DNA from: Novipirellula aureliae
GTDB taxonomy: Bacteria; Planctomycetota; Planctomycetia; Pirellulales; Pirellulaceae
Assembly: GCF_007860185.1 (NCBI RefSeq)
Contig: NZ_SJPY01000003.1
Coordinates: forward strand, 124,001-188,000
Direction of reading: 5' to 3'
DNA: 64,000 bases
The notes beneath the pieces are model-generated. The model saw only the letters and a list, made by a program, of their open reading frames with translations, had not been told where the DNA came from and ran no database searches. Positions 43,723 to 52,839 of the stretch are shown in pieces. The position numbers and the translations under genes are program-made. Position 1 is the stretch's first letter, and each line of letters starts with the position of its first letter.

Positions 43723-45375
43723 TCAAAGGGGGGCATCCTTCGCCGTTCCTTGAGACTGTTTCTTGGCGGAATTCGGCGTGTTTTTGCGCGTCCACCTCAC
43801 AGGCAACTCGTCAGTATCGCTATAGACAGTCCATTCACGATTCGATTTTGGGTCTTCCGCTGGCAGTATTTTTGGATTGGCCAAACGCGGCGACTTCAAG
43901 ACGTCGAGACTCATCTGTTTCCATTTTTCGATCATGCGATTGAGTCGCTCTGGTTCGGCTGCGGCCAAGTTGTTTGTCTCCGCGCGATCCTCAACCATGT
44001 TGTACAGTTCCCATGCTTGGCCTTTGAAATTGACTAGCTTCCAATCGCCATCACGAAGTCCATAATCGGTTGCGAACTGTAAGTGAATCGGCTCGGGTCG
44101 ATCGAGCTCGTCCCCGGCCAGAATTGGCTTAAGCGAAACGCCGGATACAGGTCGCAGGTCTCGTTCGGGATGCTCGCTGGGAATGGTTGCTCCAGCGACA
44201 TCGGCAAGCGTTGGCAACACATCGATCAAATGAACCGGCGTGTCGACAATCGTTCCGGCTTGCCTTTTCAAACCGCTTGGCCAATGCAGGATGCCGGGCG
44301 TGCTAATACCACCTTCAAACTGGTTTTGTTTGTAGAACCGAAACGGGGCATTGCGTGCCCAAGACCAACCCGTCGAATCAGCCAACGATACGTTTGCGTT
44401 CGTTGGTTCAACATTTAATCGCGGAACTTTGCGATCGTAGGGGCACGCACCATTGTCAGAAACGAACAGTATCATGGTATTGTCGAGTTCATCGTGACGC
44501 CGCAGATCATCAACCAAACGCCCGACTTCCTGATCAACTCGATCGATCATGGCAGCCAAAGTCACCATCCGATTAATTTCATAATCGCGTTGCCAAGGAA
44601 CTAGCTTGTCCCAAGCGCGAACATGCTCGGGACGAGGACTCGGCACCAAGTCTTGCGGCAACAAGCCGGTTGCTTTCTGTTTCGCGATTCTCGCATCGCG
44701 AATAATGTCCCAACCCGCATCGTAGCGGCCTTTGTACTTAGCATAATCTTCCGGTAATGCATGCAGCGGAGCATGCGGTGCATTGAATGCCACATACAAG
44801 TAGAAAGGTTTCGATGTTTGTCGTGCTTGCCCTAGAAAATCTAACGCGTAATCGATGTTGGCTACCGTTGTGTAAAAGTCGGACTTGGGGACGGTCCAAG
44901 GTTCTCCGTTGAGGCGAAAAGAATTGTCGCCCGCGAAGTAATTACAGGCTCCACTTAAATGACCAAAGTATCGATCAAAGCCAAAATCGGTTGGCTGTTC
45001 TTTCAAATGCCATTTGCCCGCCATCGCTGTAAAATAGCCCGAGTCGCGGAGCACTTCGGCGGACGTCACCGCATGGCTGAGTGCCGTATCGCCAGCCGCA
45101 ATGCAGTACTGTCCCGTTAACAGCGAGACACGCGACGAATGGCACTTGGCGGTATTGTAAAACTGCGAAAACCGCACGCCCCCTGATGCGAGTGCGTCAA
45201 GGTTGGGCGTCTCGATTTCGCCTCCATAACAACCAATATCGGAATAGCCTAAATCGTCGACCAAGATCACGACGATATTCGGCGGTTGCTGAGCCGACAA
45301 AACGGTCGAAAACAATCCGCCGCTCAGAACTGCGCCCAGCACTGCACCAACCAGAGTCCGCACATCAAAACGCAT
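43723..45375 (-). CDS. secreted arylsulfatase (formylglycine sulfatase)
   Basis: 550 aa. A signal peptide (TLVGAVLGAVLSGGLFSTVL, cleavage near LSAQ) precedes the sulfatase core: NIVVILVDDLGYSD with the metal-binding D40-D41, and CHSSRVSLLTG with C78-x-S80-x-R82. The cysteine is converted to formylglycine in this family, and serine at position +2 is an accepted variant of the usual proline. Later blocks include GKWHLKEQPTDFGFD, NAPHAPLHA and SDNGACPYD. It would remove sulfate esters from polysaccharides or small molecules outside the cytoplasm. No maturase gene is in the window. It is divergent from the second sulfatase (214-bp gap). Confidence 0.94.
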   Translation of the reverse strand: MRFDVRTLVGAVLGAVLSGGLFSTVLSAQQPPNIVVILVDDLGYSDIGCYGGEIETPNLDALASGGVRFSQFYNTAKCHSSRVSLLTGQYCIAAGDTALSHAVTSAEVLRDSGYFTAMAGKWHLKEQPTDFGFDRYFGHLSGACNYFAGDNSFRLNGEPWTVPKSDFYTTVANIDYALDFLGQARQTSKPFYLYVAFNAPHAPLHALPEDYAKYKGRYDAGWDIIRDARIAKQKATGLLPQDLVPSPRPEHVRAWDKLVPWQRDYEINRMVTLAAMIDRVDQEVGRLVDDLRRHDELDNTMILFVSDNGACPYDRKVPRLNVEPTNANVSLADSTGWSWARNAPFRFYKQNQFEGGISTPGILHWPSGLKRQAGTIVDTPVHLIDVLPTLADVAGATIPSEHPERDLRPVSGVSLKPILAGDELDRPEPIHLQFATDYGLRDGDWKLVNFKGQAWELYNMVEDRAETNNLAAAEPERLNRMIEKWKQMSLDVLKSPRLANPKILPAEDPKSNREWTVYSDTDELPVRWTRKNTPNSAKKQSQGTAKDAPL

Positions 45376-45489
45376 AACAATACCTCTACGAACAATCGAG
45401 GAGTCACATGAAGTCAGCCGACTAGTTTACACAAACCAAGCAGCCGACAAAGCGTATCCTAACGCAAATGGATCTTTTCGGTGACTCGT

Positions 45490-45513
45490 CGAAAGTCTTG
45501 ACGACTTCCGCTA
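45490..45513 (+). repeat. single arm of the AGTCTTGGCGACTT hairpin family
   Basis: gaaagtcttgacgacttccgctac matches one arm of the 28-bp inverted repeat at 49279-49359 with one change. It lies in the divergent gap between the two sulfatases. Confidence 0.6.
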
Positions 45514-45589
45514 CCATGGAAGGCTGGAACACGACCAAATCGCATAAAGCTACAGTCTCTAAATAATCAGAACACGAGGTGAAGACAGA

Positions 45590-46972
45590 ATGATGCTTCT
45601 ACGAGTTTTAGCGGCATTCATCGTGTGTACCGCTGCTTACGGGGAACGGCCGAACATCATCTACATTAACGCGGATGATTTAGGCGTGATGGATGTTGGC
45701 TTCAATTCCGATCGCTACAACACGCCCAATCTCGACAAGCTGAGAGCGGAAGGCATGCTTTTTACCGACGCCTATGCACCCGCAGCCAATTGTGCACCGA
45801 GCCGAGCCTGTGTCCTGAGTGGCCAATATGGCCCGAGGCACGGCGTCTATACGGTCGGAAATTCGGAAAGAGGCCAGTCAAAGCACCGTAAGATTATTCC
45901 CATTGAAAATACAGAGTTCCTGAAATCCAACAACTTAACGATCGCGGGAGCACTTAAAGACGCTGGCTATCGAACCATTCACCTTGGAAAGTGGCATGTT
46001 AGTCCCGATCCGTTACAGAATGGTTTCGATGTCAACATCGGCGGTGGCAAAGCGGGCGGCCCGTCAGGAGGCGGTTATTTTTCGCCGTTCAGTAGTGGCC
46101 CGATGCAACCGTTCAGCGATCAATACCCGATGGGCACCCACCGCGTCGATATTTTCGCGGATCAAGCGATTAAGTTTATACAGGAACATAAAAATGATCC
46201 GCTCTTTGTTCATATGGCGTACTACTCGGTCCACACAAAACTCCAACCCGTTCCCGAGTTCATTGAGAAGTACGAGAACAAAAATGTGAATGCGGTGTAT
46301 GCATCGATGATCGAAAAAATGGATCAAGGTATCGGAAAAATCCTTGATGAACTCGAAAGGCTAGGGCTAAAAGAAAACACACTGGTGCTTTTCTGTTCCG
46401 ACAATGGCGGGATCTGCAAAACATCGAGCCAGGCTCCCTTTCGCGCTGGCAAGGGATCCTATTTCGAAGGAGGCGTGCGTGAGCCAATGATCGTTCGCTG
46501 GCCAAAAAGAATAAAACCGAATTCGACCTGCGGCGTTCCGGTGATCGGAATCGATTTCTTTCCGACATTCCTTGAAGCTGCTGGCGCCTCGATCCCAGAG
46601 GGTAAGAATCTTGACGGAGTCAGTCTGATGCCTTTGTTGACCCTCAGCGGATCGATTCCCGAGCGAACGCTATTTTGGCATTTCCCGATCTACCTGGAAA
46701 AGTACGCTGGCGTTGCCGATGAGTCCCACGATCCGCTCTTCCGAACCCGTCCCGGCTCCGCTCTACGCCAAGGAAAATGGAAGCTGCACGAGTATTTTGA
46801 AGACGGACGCATTGAACTCTATGATCTGCAAGCCGATATCGGAGAACGCAACAACGTCGCTGCCGACTACCCGGAAATCACCGCCAAATTACACCAAGCA
46901 CTGAAGAAATGGCGAAAAGAAACGAACGCACCGGTGCCCCGAGAACCTAACCCAAAATATGACCCGCGATGA
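45590..46972 (+). CDS. secreted sulfatase (formylglycine sulfatase)
   Basis: 460 aa. A short signal peptide (MLLRVLAAFIVCTAAYG) is followed by PNIIYINADDLGVMDVGF (metal-binding D29-D30) and NCAPSRACVLSG, the classical C68-x-P-x-R72 signature. HLGKWHVSPDPL, YYSVHTKLQPVPEF and FCSDNGGICK complete the fold. The start ATG (45590) has a gaggtg ribosome binding site about 10 bases upstream. It is the smaller of two sulfatases in this cluster, and they differ strongly, so they probably attack different linkages. It ends about 130 bases from ruvC, which is convergent, with a hairpin repeat between. Confidence 0.94.
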   Translation: MMLLRVLAAFIVCTAAYGERPNIIYINADDLGVMDVGFNSDRYNTPNLDKLRAEGMLFTDAYAPAANCAPSRACVLSGQYGPRHGVYTVGNSERGQSKHRKIIPIENTEFLKSNNLTIAGALKDAGYRTIHLGKWHVSPDPLQNGFDVNIGGGKAGGPSGGGYFSPFSSGPMQPFSDQYPMGTHRVDIFADQAIKFIQEHKNDPLFVHMAYYSVHTKLQPVPEFIEKYENKNVNAVYASMIEKMDQGIGKILDELERLGLKENTLVLFCSDNGGICKTSSQAPFRAGKGSYFEGGVREPMIVRWPKRIKPNSTCGVPVIGIDFFPTFLEAAGASIPEGKNLDGVSLMPLLTLSGSIPERTLFWHFPIYLEKYAGVADESHDPLFRTRPGSALRQGKWKLHEYFEDGRIELYDLQADIGERNNVAADYPEITAKLHQALKKWRKETNAPVPREPNPKYDPR

Positions 46973-47012
46973 CCTAGCGATTCAACCACATTTGATTTGG
47001 GGTTCGTTTTAT

Positions 47013-47081
47013 TCGTGGCGTAGGCTTCCAGCCAGCGATTTGCGACAATGATGGATTGGCAGGCAGGATGCCTACCCCACG
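47013..47081 (+). repeat. dispersed hairpin repeat, second copy of the 13236 element
   Basis: Starts tcgtggcgtaggcttccagc and ends ggcaggcaggatgcctaccc, the latter identical to the end at 13236-13302. It lies between convergent genes (sulfatase stop at 46972, ruvC stop at 47101) and may terminate both. Confidence 0.75.
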
Positions 47082-47100
47082 TCTTAATGCGGTGAAACCA

Positions 47101-47649
47101 CTAGCGATTCTTGAGCAATGCTTCGAGCGGTGACATGTCACCGAGGTGGTGGCCGCATAATGCGATCGCCAGAGCATCGGCAACGTCGGCCGGTTCCGGA
47201 AACGTTGCCAGCGATAATTGAACTTTTACCGCTTGTTGCATCTGATGTTTGGGTGCATGGCCGTTACCCGTTAAAACCTTCTTGACTCGCGTGGGCTCAA
47301 AGTGGCAAACAGGAATGCCCGCTTGGCTGGCGGCCAAACAGATCACACCCCGGGCGTGGCCCATCAAAATCGCCGTACGCGGGCGGGTGTAATGTGAAAA
47401 CAGTTGCTCAAGAGCCATTTTCTTTGGCCCGAAAGCCTCAATCACCTCCGAAACACCGTTGTGAATTTCCAACAAACGCTTTTCGATCGAATCTTTCGGG
47501 CGACTGCGGATAATCCCCGCTTCACATAACGAGATTGTTGAACCGTTAATCTCAATGACCCCATAGCCAGTTGTGTTGAGCCCGGGATCGATTCCTAAAA
47601 TACGTAAGCCGGATTTTTCGACGACCAACGGTTTGGAGTTGTCACTCAC
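47101..47649 (-). CDS. ruvC: Holliday junction endonuclease RuvC
   Basis: 182 aa from a GTG that overlaps the cysS stop (GTGA). A TTG at 47664 is a longer alternative. The core matches Ruv[16 protein letters not shown] with the first catalytic aspartate, [10 protein letters not shown] with the catalytic glutamate, [17 protein letters not shown], and [14 protein letters not shown] with the last catalytic aspartate and histidine. It cuts Holliday junctions during recombination, normally with RuvAB, whose genes are not here. Being coupled to a tRNA synthetase gene is unusual compared with the common ruvCAB order. Confidence 0.95.
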   Translation of the reverse strand: MSDNSKPLVVEKSGLRILGIDPGLNTTGYGVIEINGSTISLCEAGIIRSRPKDSIEKRLLEIHNGVSEVIEAFGPKKMALEQLFSHYTRPRTAILMGHARGVICLAASQAGIPVCHFEPTRVKKVLTGNGHAPKHQMQQAVKVQLSLATFPEPADVADALAIALCGHHLGDMSPLEALLKNR

Positions 47650-49241
47650 GAACTCCGTTCCCAAGTTGTGCCTTCTTTTTTATCCAACAGCGAGATACCG
47701 ATACTCGCGAGCCGGTCGCGAATCGCATCGCCCATCGCATAGTCCTTTCGTTCACGTGCTTCACGTCGTAAATCAATTAAAAGTTTCACAACGTTATCAA
47801 GCGTTTCGGCCCCACCATCATCGTTGCCACTCTTGGGCGGTTCTTTGATAAAGAGGCCGAGTACGGACGTGAGTTCGCGGACAATGGTAAAGGCTTGAAC
47901 AAGTGATGCCATTTCAGCGAGATTTTTGTCGCTATTCGCAGTCAACTGTTTCTTATCAATAAATCGATTGAGCAGACGCACGGTATCGAACAGCACACTA
48001 ATGGCGGAACCCGTATTGAAATCGTCATCCATCGCAGCCAAAAACTTGTCGCGAATCGATTTCATTTCCGCCAACAAAGAATCCTTGCTCGCAGCGACGT
48101 CACCTTCGCTTCTCGTTTTGGCAGGTTCGAGATCGTAAAACGATTGACCCGTGATTTCGGCAAATCGATTGAACAAACGATAAAATGAATCGAGCGACGT
48201 GCCAGCCTCGAGGAGCCCTTCTTCGCCATAAACAATCGTCGATCGATAGTGGGTCCGAAGCAAAAAGAAGCGGATTCGTTCGCCCGTATGAAAACGGATC
48301 AAATCAGATAATCCGCCAGCACCCTTGCTGCGGCTGATTTTACCCGATGCTGCTTCTTCGGGCGTTGCTTCGCGATCGCTCTTGCCGCCAACCTTACCCT
48401 TTTCGCCAGCCCGCATTAGCCCGTTGTGCATCCAATACTTGACCATCGGCGCACCATGGCAGCAACTACTTTGTGCTCGTTCGTTTTCGTGATGAGGGAA
48501 CATCAAGTCGAGTCCACCGCCGTGGATATCGAATGTGTCTCCGAGGATTTGGTGGCTCATCGCCGAACACTCGATATGCCAACCCGGTCGTCCTTTTCCC
48601 CAAGGGCTTTCCCAAGCAATCTCACCTGCACGAGCGTTCTTCCAAAGAGCGAAATCGCCTGCCGACTTCTTCTTGGCTGCCGCTTCACCACCTTCACCCT
48701 GCTGCGCCTCAATACTACGATTGGACAATTGCCCGTAATTGGGGTCTTTGGTGACATCGAAAAAGACATCCCCATCGACTTCATAGGCATGCCCTTTTTC
48801 GATGAGCGTTTCGATGAAGCGAATGATTTGGTCCATGTGATCGGTCGCACGCGGCAAATGATCAATTTGGTTGACCCCCAATTCTTTTAAGTTTGACAAA
48901 TAGTCTGCGGTCATCTCGCAGGCAATCTGACTCATCGGAATCCCCCGCTCGCGACTCTTGGCGATCAGCTTGTCGTCAACATCCGTGATGTTGACGACCA
49001 AGGTCACCTGGTAACCACAGTAGGTCAAATACCGCTTGACCGTATCAAAGATCACGGGGCCGACCATGTGGCCAATATGTGATTCCGCATAGACCGTCGG
49101 GCCACACAAGTAGATGCCAACGTGGGGCGAATGCAAAGGCTGAAATACTTCCTTGGTTTTGCTTAGAGTATTGTAAATCCGAATGGGAGCTTGGATGCTA
49201 GCATTCTTGGAAGCCGAATTGGTTGCCGTAACAGTGCTCAT
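47646..49241 (-). CDS. cysS: cysteinyl-tRNA synthetase
   Basis: 531 aa. It attaches cysteine to tRNA-Cys. Visible blocks are [14 protein letters not shown] (HIGH motif and first zinc cysteine), [20 protein letters not shown] (second zinc cysteine), and [20 protein letters not shown]. The usual KMSKS loop reads KISRS and lies after an unusual, charged insertion (about residues 265-295, [18 protein letters not shown]). The rest of the catalytic domain and the C-terminal DALR-like helices look normal. The ATG is at 49241. The stop overlaps the ruvC start. Upstream is a perfect 28-bp hairpin. Confidence 0.95.
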   Translation of the reverse strand: MSTVTATNSASKNASIQAPIRIYNTLSKTKEVFQPLHSPHVGIYLCGPTVYAESHIGHMVGPVIFDTVKRYLTYCGYQVTLVVNITDVDDKLIAKSRERGIPMSQIACEMTADYLSNLKELGVNQIDHLPRATDHMDQIIRFIETLIEKGHAYEVDGDVFFDVTKDPNYGQLSNRSIEAQQGEGGEAAAKKKSAGDFALWKNARAGEIAWESPWGKGRPGWHIECSAMSHQILGDTFDIHGGGLDLMFPHHENERAQSSCCHGAPMVKYWMHNGLMRAGEKGKVGGKSDREATPEEAASGKISRSKGAGGLSDLIRFHTGERIRFFLLRTHYRSTIVYGEEGLLEAGTSLDSFYRLFNRFAEITGQSFYDLEPAKTRSEGDVAASKDSLLAEMKSIRDKFLAAMDDDFNTGSAISVLFDTVRLLNRFIDKKQLTANSDKNLAEMASLVQAFTIVRELTSVLGLFIKEPPKSGNDDGGAETLDNVVKLLIDLRREARERKDYAMGDAIRDRLASIGISLLDKKEGTTWERSS

Positions 49242-49278
49242 AGGAATATTTTATTTGGAATCGAATAAGGTTATTGTT

Positions 49279-49359
49279 TCGTAGCGGAAGTCGCCAAGAC
49301 TTTCGGTTTTCCTGGTGAACGCTTCCGGCGGCCGAAAGTCTTGGCGACTTCCGCTACGA
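49279..49359. repeat. 28-bp perfect inverted repeat (long hairpin)
   Basis: The arm at 49279-49306 (tcgtagcggaagtcgccaag...) is exactly complementary to 49332-49359, with a 25-base loop. Related partial copies are at 45490-45513 and, degenerate, at 60403-60475. It lies in the gap between slyX and cysS, both on the minus strand. Confidence 0.9.
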
Positions 49360-49371
49360 TTCAGACTGAGC

Positions 49372-49608
49372 CTAATAGTGAGGTGGTTTTTCGTCGAGCG
49401 GATCGCTGGATGTTTCCTTCTCGACTTTCATTTCTTTGATCTTGTTCTGCAACTGGTTGATCGTGTTTTGCATCCGATCTTGCCGTTTTGCTTGTTCCGT
49501 TACAACCTCGTTCAATTGGTCAACGACTCGCTGCAAATGGGCAATATGCATTTCAAAATTGATCAAGCGATCATCGACGTTAGAGTCGTGCGGTGGATTG
49601 GTTGGCAT
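49372..49608 (-). CDS. slyX: SlyX-like coiled-coil protein
   Basis: 78 aa. Almost entirely a coiled coil (RLINFEMHIAHLQRVVDQLN to QLQNKIKEMK), ending with the characteristic EKPPHY. Both the length and the PPHY end match SlyX proteins, whose biochemical role is unknown. It starts 4 bases after the stop of the zinc metallopeptidase gene, so the two form an operon. Confidence 0.75.
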   Translation of the reverse strand: MPTNPPHDSNVDDRLINFEMHIAHLQRVVDQLNEVVTEQAKRQDRMQNTINQLQNKIKEMKVEKETSSDPLDEKPPHY

Positions 49609-49612
49609 CAGA

Positions 49613-50464
49613 CTACAGATTATTCGTGTTGAACGTGTCGCCTTGGCTCAGGTCGCCTGTCTCTAAACCTTTTCGGAACCAACGTAAACGTTGCTCACTG
49701 GTACCATGCGTAAACGATTCGGGCACGACGTAGCCTTGACTTTGTTGTTGCAATCGGTCGTCGCCAATCGCGGTCGCTGCTCGCAGTCCTTCTTCGATGT
49801 CACCGGGTTCGAGGACGTTCTTGTCGCGTTGGGTGTGATTCATCGTGACACCGGCGAAGAAATCGGCTTGCAATTCGAGCCGCACGGATGCTTCGTTCGC
49901 ATCTACCTTGCTGCCGGTCCGCCGCACTTGTTCCACTTTGTCGGTGTACCCTAGCAAATTCTGAACGTGATGACCAACTTCGTGGGCGATCACGTAAGCC
50001 TGGGCAAAGTCGCCCGGTGCCCCAAGCTGGTTTGCGAGTTGATCAAAGAATGACGTGTCCAAATAGACTTTCTTATCGGCCGGGCAATAGAAAGGACCTG
50101 ACGCAGCGCTCGCCATCCCACATGCCGATTCGACTCGGCCGCTAAACAATACCAAAATTGGCGGTTCGTAGCGTCGACCGGCCTCATTAAAAAGCTTGGT
50201 CCAAACATCTTCGGTATCCGCCAAAATGGTCTTGGCAAATTCACCCGCTTCGATTTCACCCTCTGAAAGTTCGTTACCAGCACCTTGTTGCATGGGAGCA
50301 ACGTTTTGTTGGCCTTGCTGAAGGACAGCCATTGGGTTGCCGCCGAGCAAACCAACCAAAAGCGCCATGATTAGCACCCCGATGCCGCCGCCGACGACGG
50401 CCGTGCCGCCAACTCCTCGACGGTCCTCTACATTTTCACTCTGACGACGACCACGCCAACGCAT
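49613..50464 (-). CDS. neutral zinc metallopeptidase (YpfJ-like), membrane-anchored
   Basis: 283 aa from the ATG at 50464, which has GGGAG 7 bases upstream; a longer frame begins at 50503. The N-terminus is arginine-rich (MRWRGRRQSENVEDRRG), followed by a glycine-rich membrane segment (about 18-42). The catalytic region has VIAHEVGHHVQNLLGY, the HExxH zinc site, followed by the typical ELQADFFAGV helix, whose Glu fits the third zinc ligand. It belongs to the PF04228-like family of predicted neutral zinc metallopeptidases of unknown substrate. It is the first gene of an operon with slyX. Confidence 0.9.
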   Translation of the reverse strand: MRWRGRRQSENVEDRRGVGGTAVVGGGIGVLIMALLVGLLGGNPMAVLQQGQQNVAPMQQGAGNELSEGEIEAGEFAKTILADTEDVWTKLFNEAGRRYEPPILVLFSGRVESACGMASAASGPFYCPADKKVYLDTSFFDQLANQLGAPGDFAQAYVIAHEVGHHVQNLLGYTDKVEQVRRTGSKVDANEASVRLELQADFFAGVTMNHTQRDKNVLEPGDIEEGLRAATAIGDDRLQQQSQGYVVPESFTHGTSEQRLRWFRKGLETGDLSQGDTFNTNNL

Positions 50465-50601
50465 TTTCACGCTCCCAAAAAGGCTTATTACCGCAGGACT
50501 CAAACTAGGCTTTGTCGGAAAAGATAAACAAATTTATTCAGATAGCTCCCACGAGGAATACACAAGTTTTAAGCGGGACGGCCCATAATTTCTATAGGGC
50601 G

Positions 50602-51579
50602 TCAACCAGGTTTGCTCATGGTGCCAGGCTCTTCAATCCACCCGATTTCGCCGAGCGTTTCGACCTCCACCCTGTCCTGCTGGTCAGTCGAATGCGTCAT
50701 GATAGCAAACGGAAAAGGGTTGGCTGCATGATACTCGGCCGCCTTGGCCGCTCCCTCGACAAAGAGCGCAGTCGCGATGGCATCAGCATCCGTTGCACTG
50801 GGCATCGCGATGGTTAGAGATGACAAATCACCGTTGGGATAGCCTGTTCTTGGGTCGATGACATGCCCATAACGGCGTCCGTGGTGGTGAAAAAACTGTT
50901 TTCCTGATCCGCTGGTGGCAAGCGCCAGATCCTTCAGCCAAAGTCCAGCCAACCGTCGCTGCGGTTTTGTAGGATGGGCCAGACCGACCGACCAGCCAAG
51001 AGTGCTTTCGGGATGCTGGTTGCCGGATGCGATCACGCTGCTATTGCCGCCATGAATCAGAAAATCAGCGACCCCCTTTTCTTTGAGGAGTGCGGCCATC
51101 CGGTCCAAGGCGTCTCCCTTGCCGATCGCTCCCATATTGATTGACATTCCTTCGCGTTTGAAAGCAACCGAGCCATCGGAATCATTGAGAATCAAGCTCT
51201 GGTAGCCGACTTTTGACAAGGCCTCTTGAACCTGCTCTGGCGAGGGTTTCCGCCCACTGCGGCGAGTAAATCCCCAGGTTTCGACCAATGGAGCGGCCGT
51301 GATGTCAAAGGCGCCCGAGGTGATTTGACTAAGTTCAACCGCCCGTTTAAGCAGTCGGTAGGTTGGCACGGAAGGGCGGACCGGCTCTTGAAACGCCGAC
51401 GCGTTGATTTTTGAAATTTCGCTTTCTGGGGAATAGACGGTCAGTTCACGCTCTATTTGCTCAACCAAATCCGCAGCTTCGACAGCGGCGTCGGTCGCAT
51501 ACGAATCGGCCACCGAATCAGCATGAAGCATGATGACAAATTCGGTCCCCATCGCCTTTCGTGTAATTTCACATAACAT
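50602..51579 (-). CDS. apbE: FAD:protein FMN transferase (ApbE family)
   Basis: 325 aa from ATG 51579; the frame is also open to a TTG at 51612. ApbE enzymes link FMN covalently to threonines of partner flavoproteins. Visible family features are MGTEFVIMLH near the start, TVYSPESEISKIN, GAFDITAAPLVETWGF, SINMGAIGKGDALDRM, and a late HVIDPRTGYPNGDLSSLTI, the FAD/Mg site. No lipoprotein signal is visible with this start, so it may be cytoplasmic or depend on another route, which is unlike many ApbE proteins. No Nqr or Rnf flavoprotein gene is nearby. Confidence 0.93.
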   Translation of the reverse strand: MLCEITRKAMGTEFVIMLHADSVADSYATDAAVEAADLVEQIERELTVYSPESEISKINASAFQEPVRPSVPTYRLLKRAVELSQITSGAFDITAAPLVETWGFTRRSGRKPSPEQVQEALSKVGYQSLILNDSDGSVAFKREGMSINMGAIGKGDALDRMAALLKEKGVADFLIHGGNSSVIASGNQHPESTLGWSVGLAHPTKPQRRLAGLWLKDLALATSGSGKQFFHHHGRRYGHVIDPRTGYPNGDLSSLTIAMPSATDADAIATALFVEGAAKAAEYHAANPFPFAIMTHSTDQQDRVEVETLGEIGWIEEPGTMSKPG

Positions 51580-51766
51580 AACGCAATAAATCTTAATAAA
51601 GTTGCGAACCAACCCTGAACTTCTAACCGTCCCACTAGCCTATCGTGACTTCGCCATCGTGTCGCTAATATCACTCAGCCCGGAGCACAGAGCGATAAAC
51701 GCCGCCAAACCACTTCAATTGATGCTATCATTCCGATCAAAAGAGTGGCTGAAGCACCTTGTCCCA

Positions 51767-51823
51767 GTAAGCTGGGCCGGTAAGCTGCGGCCAGTAAGCT
51801 GCGGCTGGAAGCCACAGCCACGA
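51767..51823 (+). repeat. three short GTAAGCTG repeats plus an inverted CGTGGC-GGCTT core
   Basis: gtaagctgggccg, gtaagctgcggcca and gtaagctgcggctg follow each other (51767-51807). The end of the stretch, ggctggaagccacagccacga (51803-51823), is the reverse complement of the CGTGGC-GGCTT core seen at 13236, 40741 and 47013. A small hairpin (ccgctaac/gttagcgg) lies at 51909-51928. The wider gap 51580-52269 has no gene. Confidence 0.6.
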
Positions 51824-51940
51824 ATGATTCTTCGTTTTGACAAAGCACGAGTGCTTCAACACAATTTAACGATAGGGTTCGAAGCAGACCGGAGGGTTTG
51901 CCCCAATACCGCTAACTTTTGTTAGCGGAACGGCGTGAGC

Positions 51941-52056
51941 GGGCTGTCGATTCAATCGGTTTGACTCGACTGATTGTTTAACGCCAAGCCATAGGCGACC
52001 GCTTATGGAAAAGCTGACGCCTTCGGCTAAGCGTTAAACGATTAAATCGACAGCCC
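51941..52056 (-). repeat. MITE-like palindromic element, copy 2 (inverted)
   Basis: The reverse complement matches 7006-7121 nearly base for base. The ends are gggctgtcgattcaatcg and cgattaaatcgacagccc. It lies upstream of tRNA-Ser. Confidence 0.85.
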
Positions 52057-52269
52057 GCGAGCCGTCCGGCCCCACCTGAATGTTGAGTCTGGACGAACCA
52101 CTAGCAGGGGATTGTTGTTCAAAATCTACGACGAAGTGGGTGTTTTTGGGCCGTAATCCAGGAAATCGAAAGCTCACCAAAAAAAGTCAAACCGTGGGTT
52201 GCGTATTTCTTAGAAATCCAACACAATCTGCACTGCTGAAGTCAAATTTAGCCGATCGATAAGCGATAG

Positions 52270-52358
52270 GGAGCGGTGGCTGAGTGGTCGAAAGCGCCGG
52301 TTTGCTAAATCGGTGAACCGAGAAATTGGTTCCGCAGGTTCGAATCCTGTCCGCTCCG
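52270..52358 (+). tRNA. tRNA-Ser(GCT)
   Basis: The acceptor stem ggagcgg pairs with ccgctcc; the anticodon loop is ttgctaa (anticodon GCT). There is a long variable arm (class II, as expected for serine) and a T loop ttcgaat. The 89-nt form has discriminator G and no encoded CCA. Confidence 0.95.
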
Positions 52359-52461
52359 CTTTGTTTGGGATGCCTGTTCATTCCCCAACAAAGAAAAAGC
52401 TTAACAACGATCGGTTACCTCTGTTTTTCCTTTTCGGTCTGACTTGGGTGAAGCAAAAAAC

Positions 52462-52534
52462 GAGAGTGTAGCTCAGTCGGTAGAGCAACGGACTTTTAAT
52501 CCGTTGGTCCAGGGTTCGAGTCCCTGCACTCTCA
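52462..52534 (+). tRNA. tRNA-Lys(TTT)
   Basis: The acceptor gagagtg pairs with cactctc; the D arm is gctcagtcggtagagc; the anticodon loop cttttaa gives TTT. The T arm is cagggttcgagtccctg and the discriminator is A. No CCA is encoded. It lies about 100 bases after tRNA-Ser on the same strand. Confidence 0.97.
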
Positions 52535-52632
52535 CTTGATTTTCTGGGCTGAGCCGATTTTCGGGGTTGGGCTCCGGGAAACTTTCTATGAATCGATTTT
52601 ATCTGGCATCTCCGGAATCTGGGACGATGGTA

Positions 52633-52682
52633 GTGGATCTTGTTAAAGATCCTACGGCATAAGGATCTTTGACAAGATCCAC
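52633..52682. repeat. dispersed GGATC inverted repeat, copy 1
   Basis: Left arm gtggatcttgttaaagatcc and right arm ggatctttgacaagatccac are complementary with one mismatch around a short loop. A related element is at 61554-61603. The rest of the gap 52535-52839 shows nothing. Confidence 0.8.
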
Positions 52683-52839
52683 GACGGATAACTCAAGTCG
52701 TGATAAGGCCTGTGCTTTGAACTTCGGGCCGTAAGTTGGCTCCTGATGCAACCCGCTTCCACATTTAATTTACCTTCATTTTTGATCTGCTTTCCTCGAT
52801 CACGCATCGATACGATTCGATTTTAACCCTTGCCGATTG

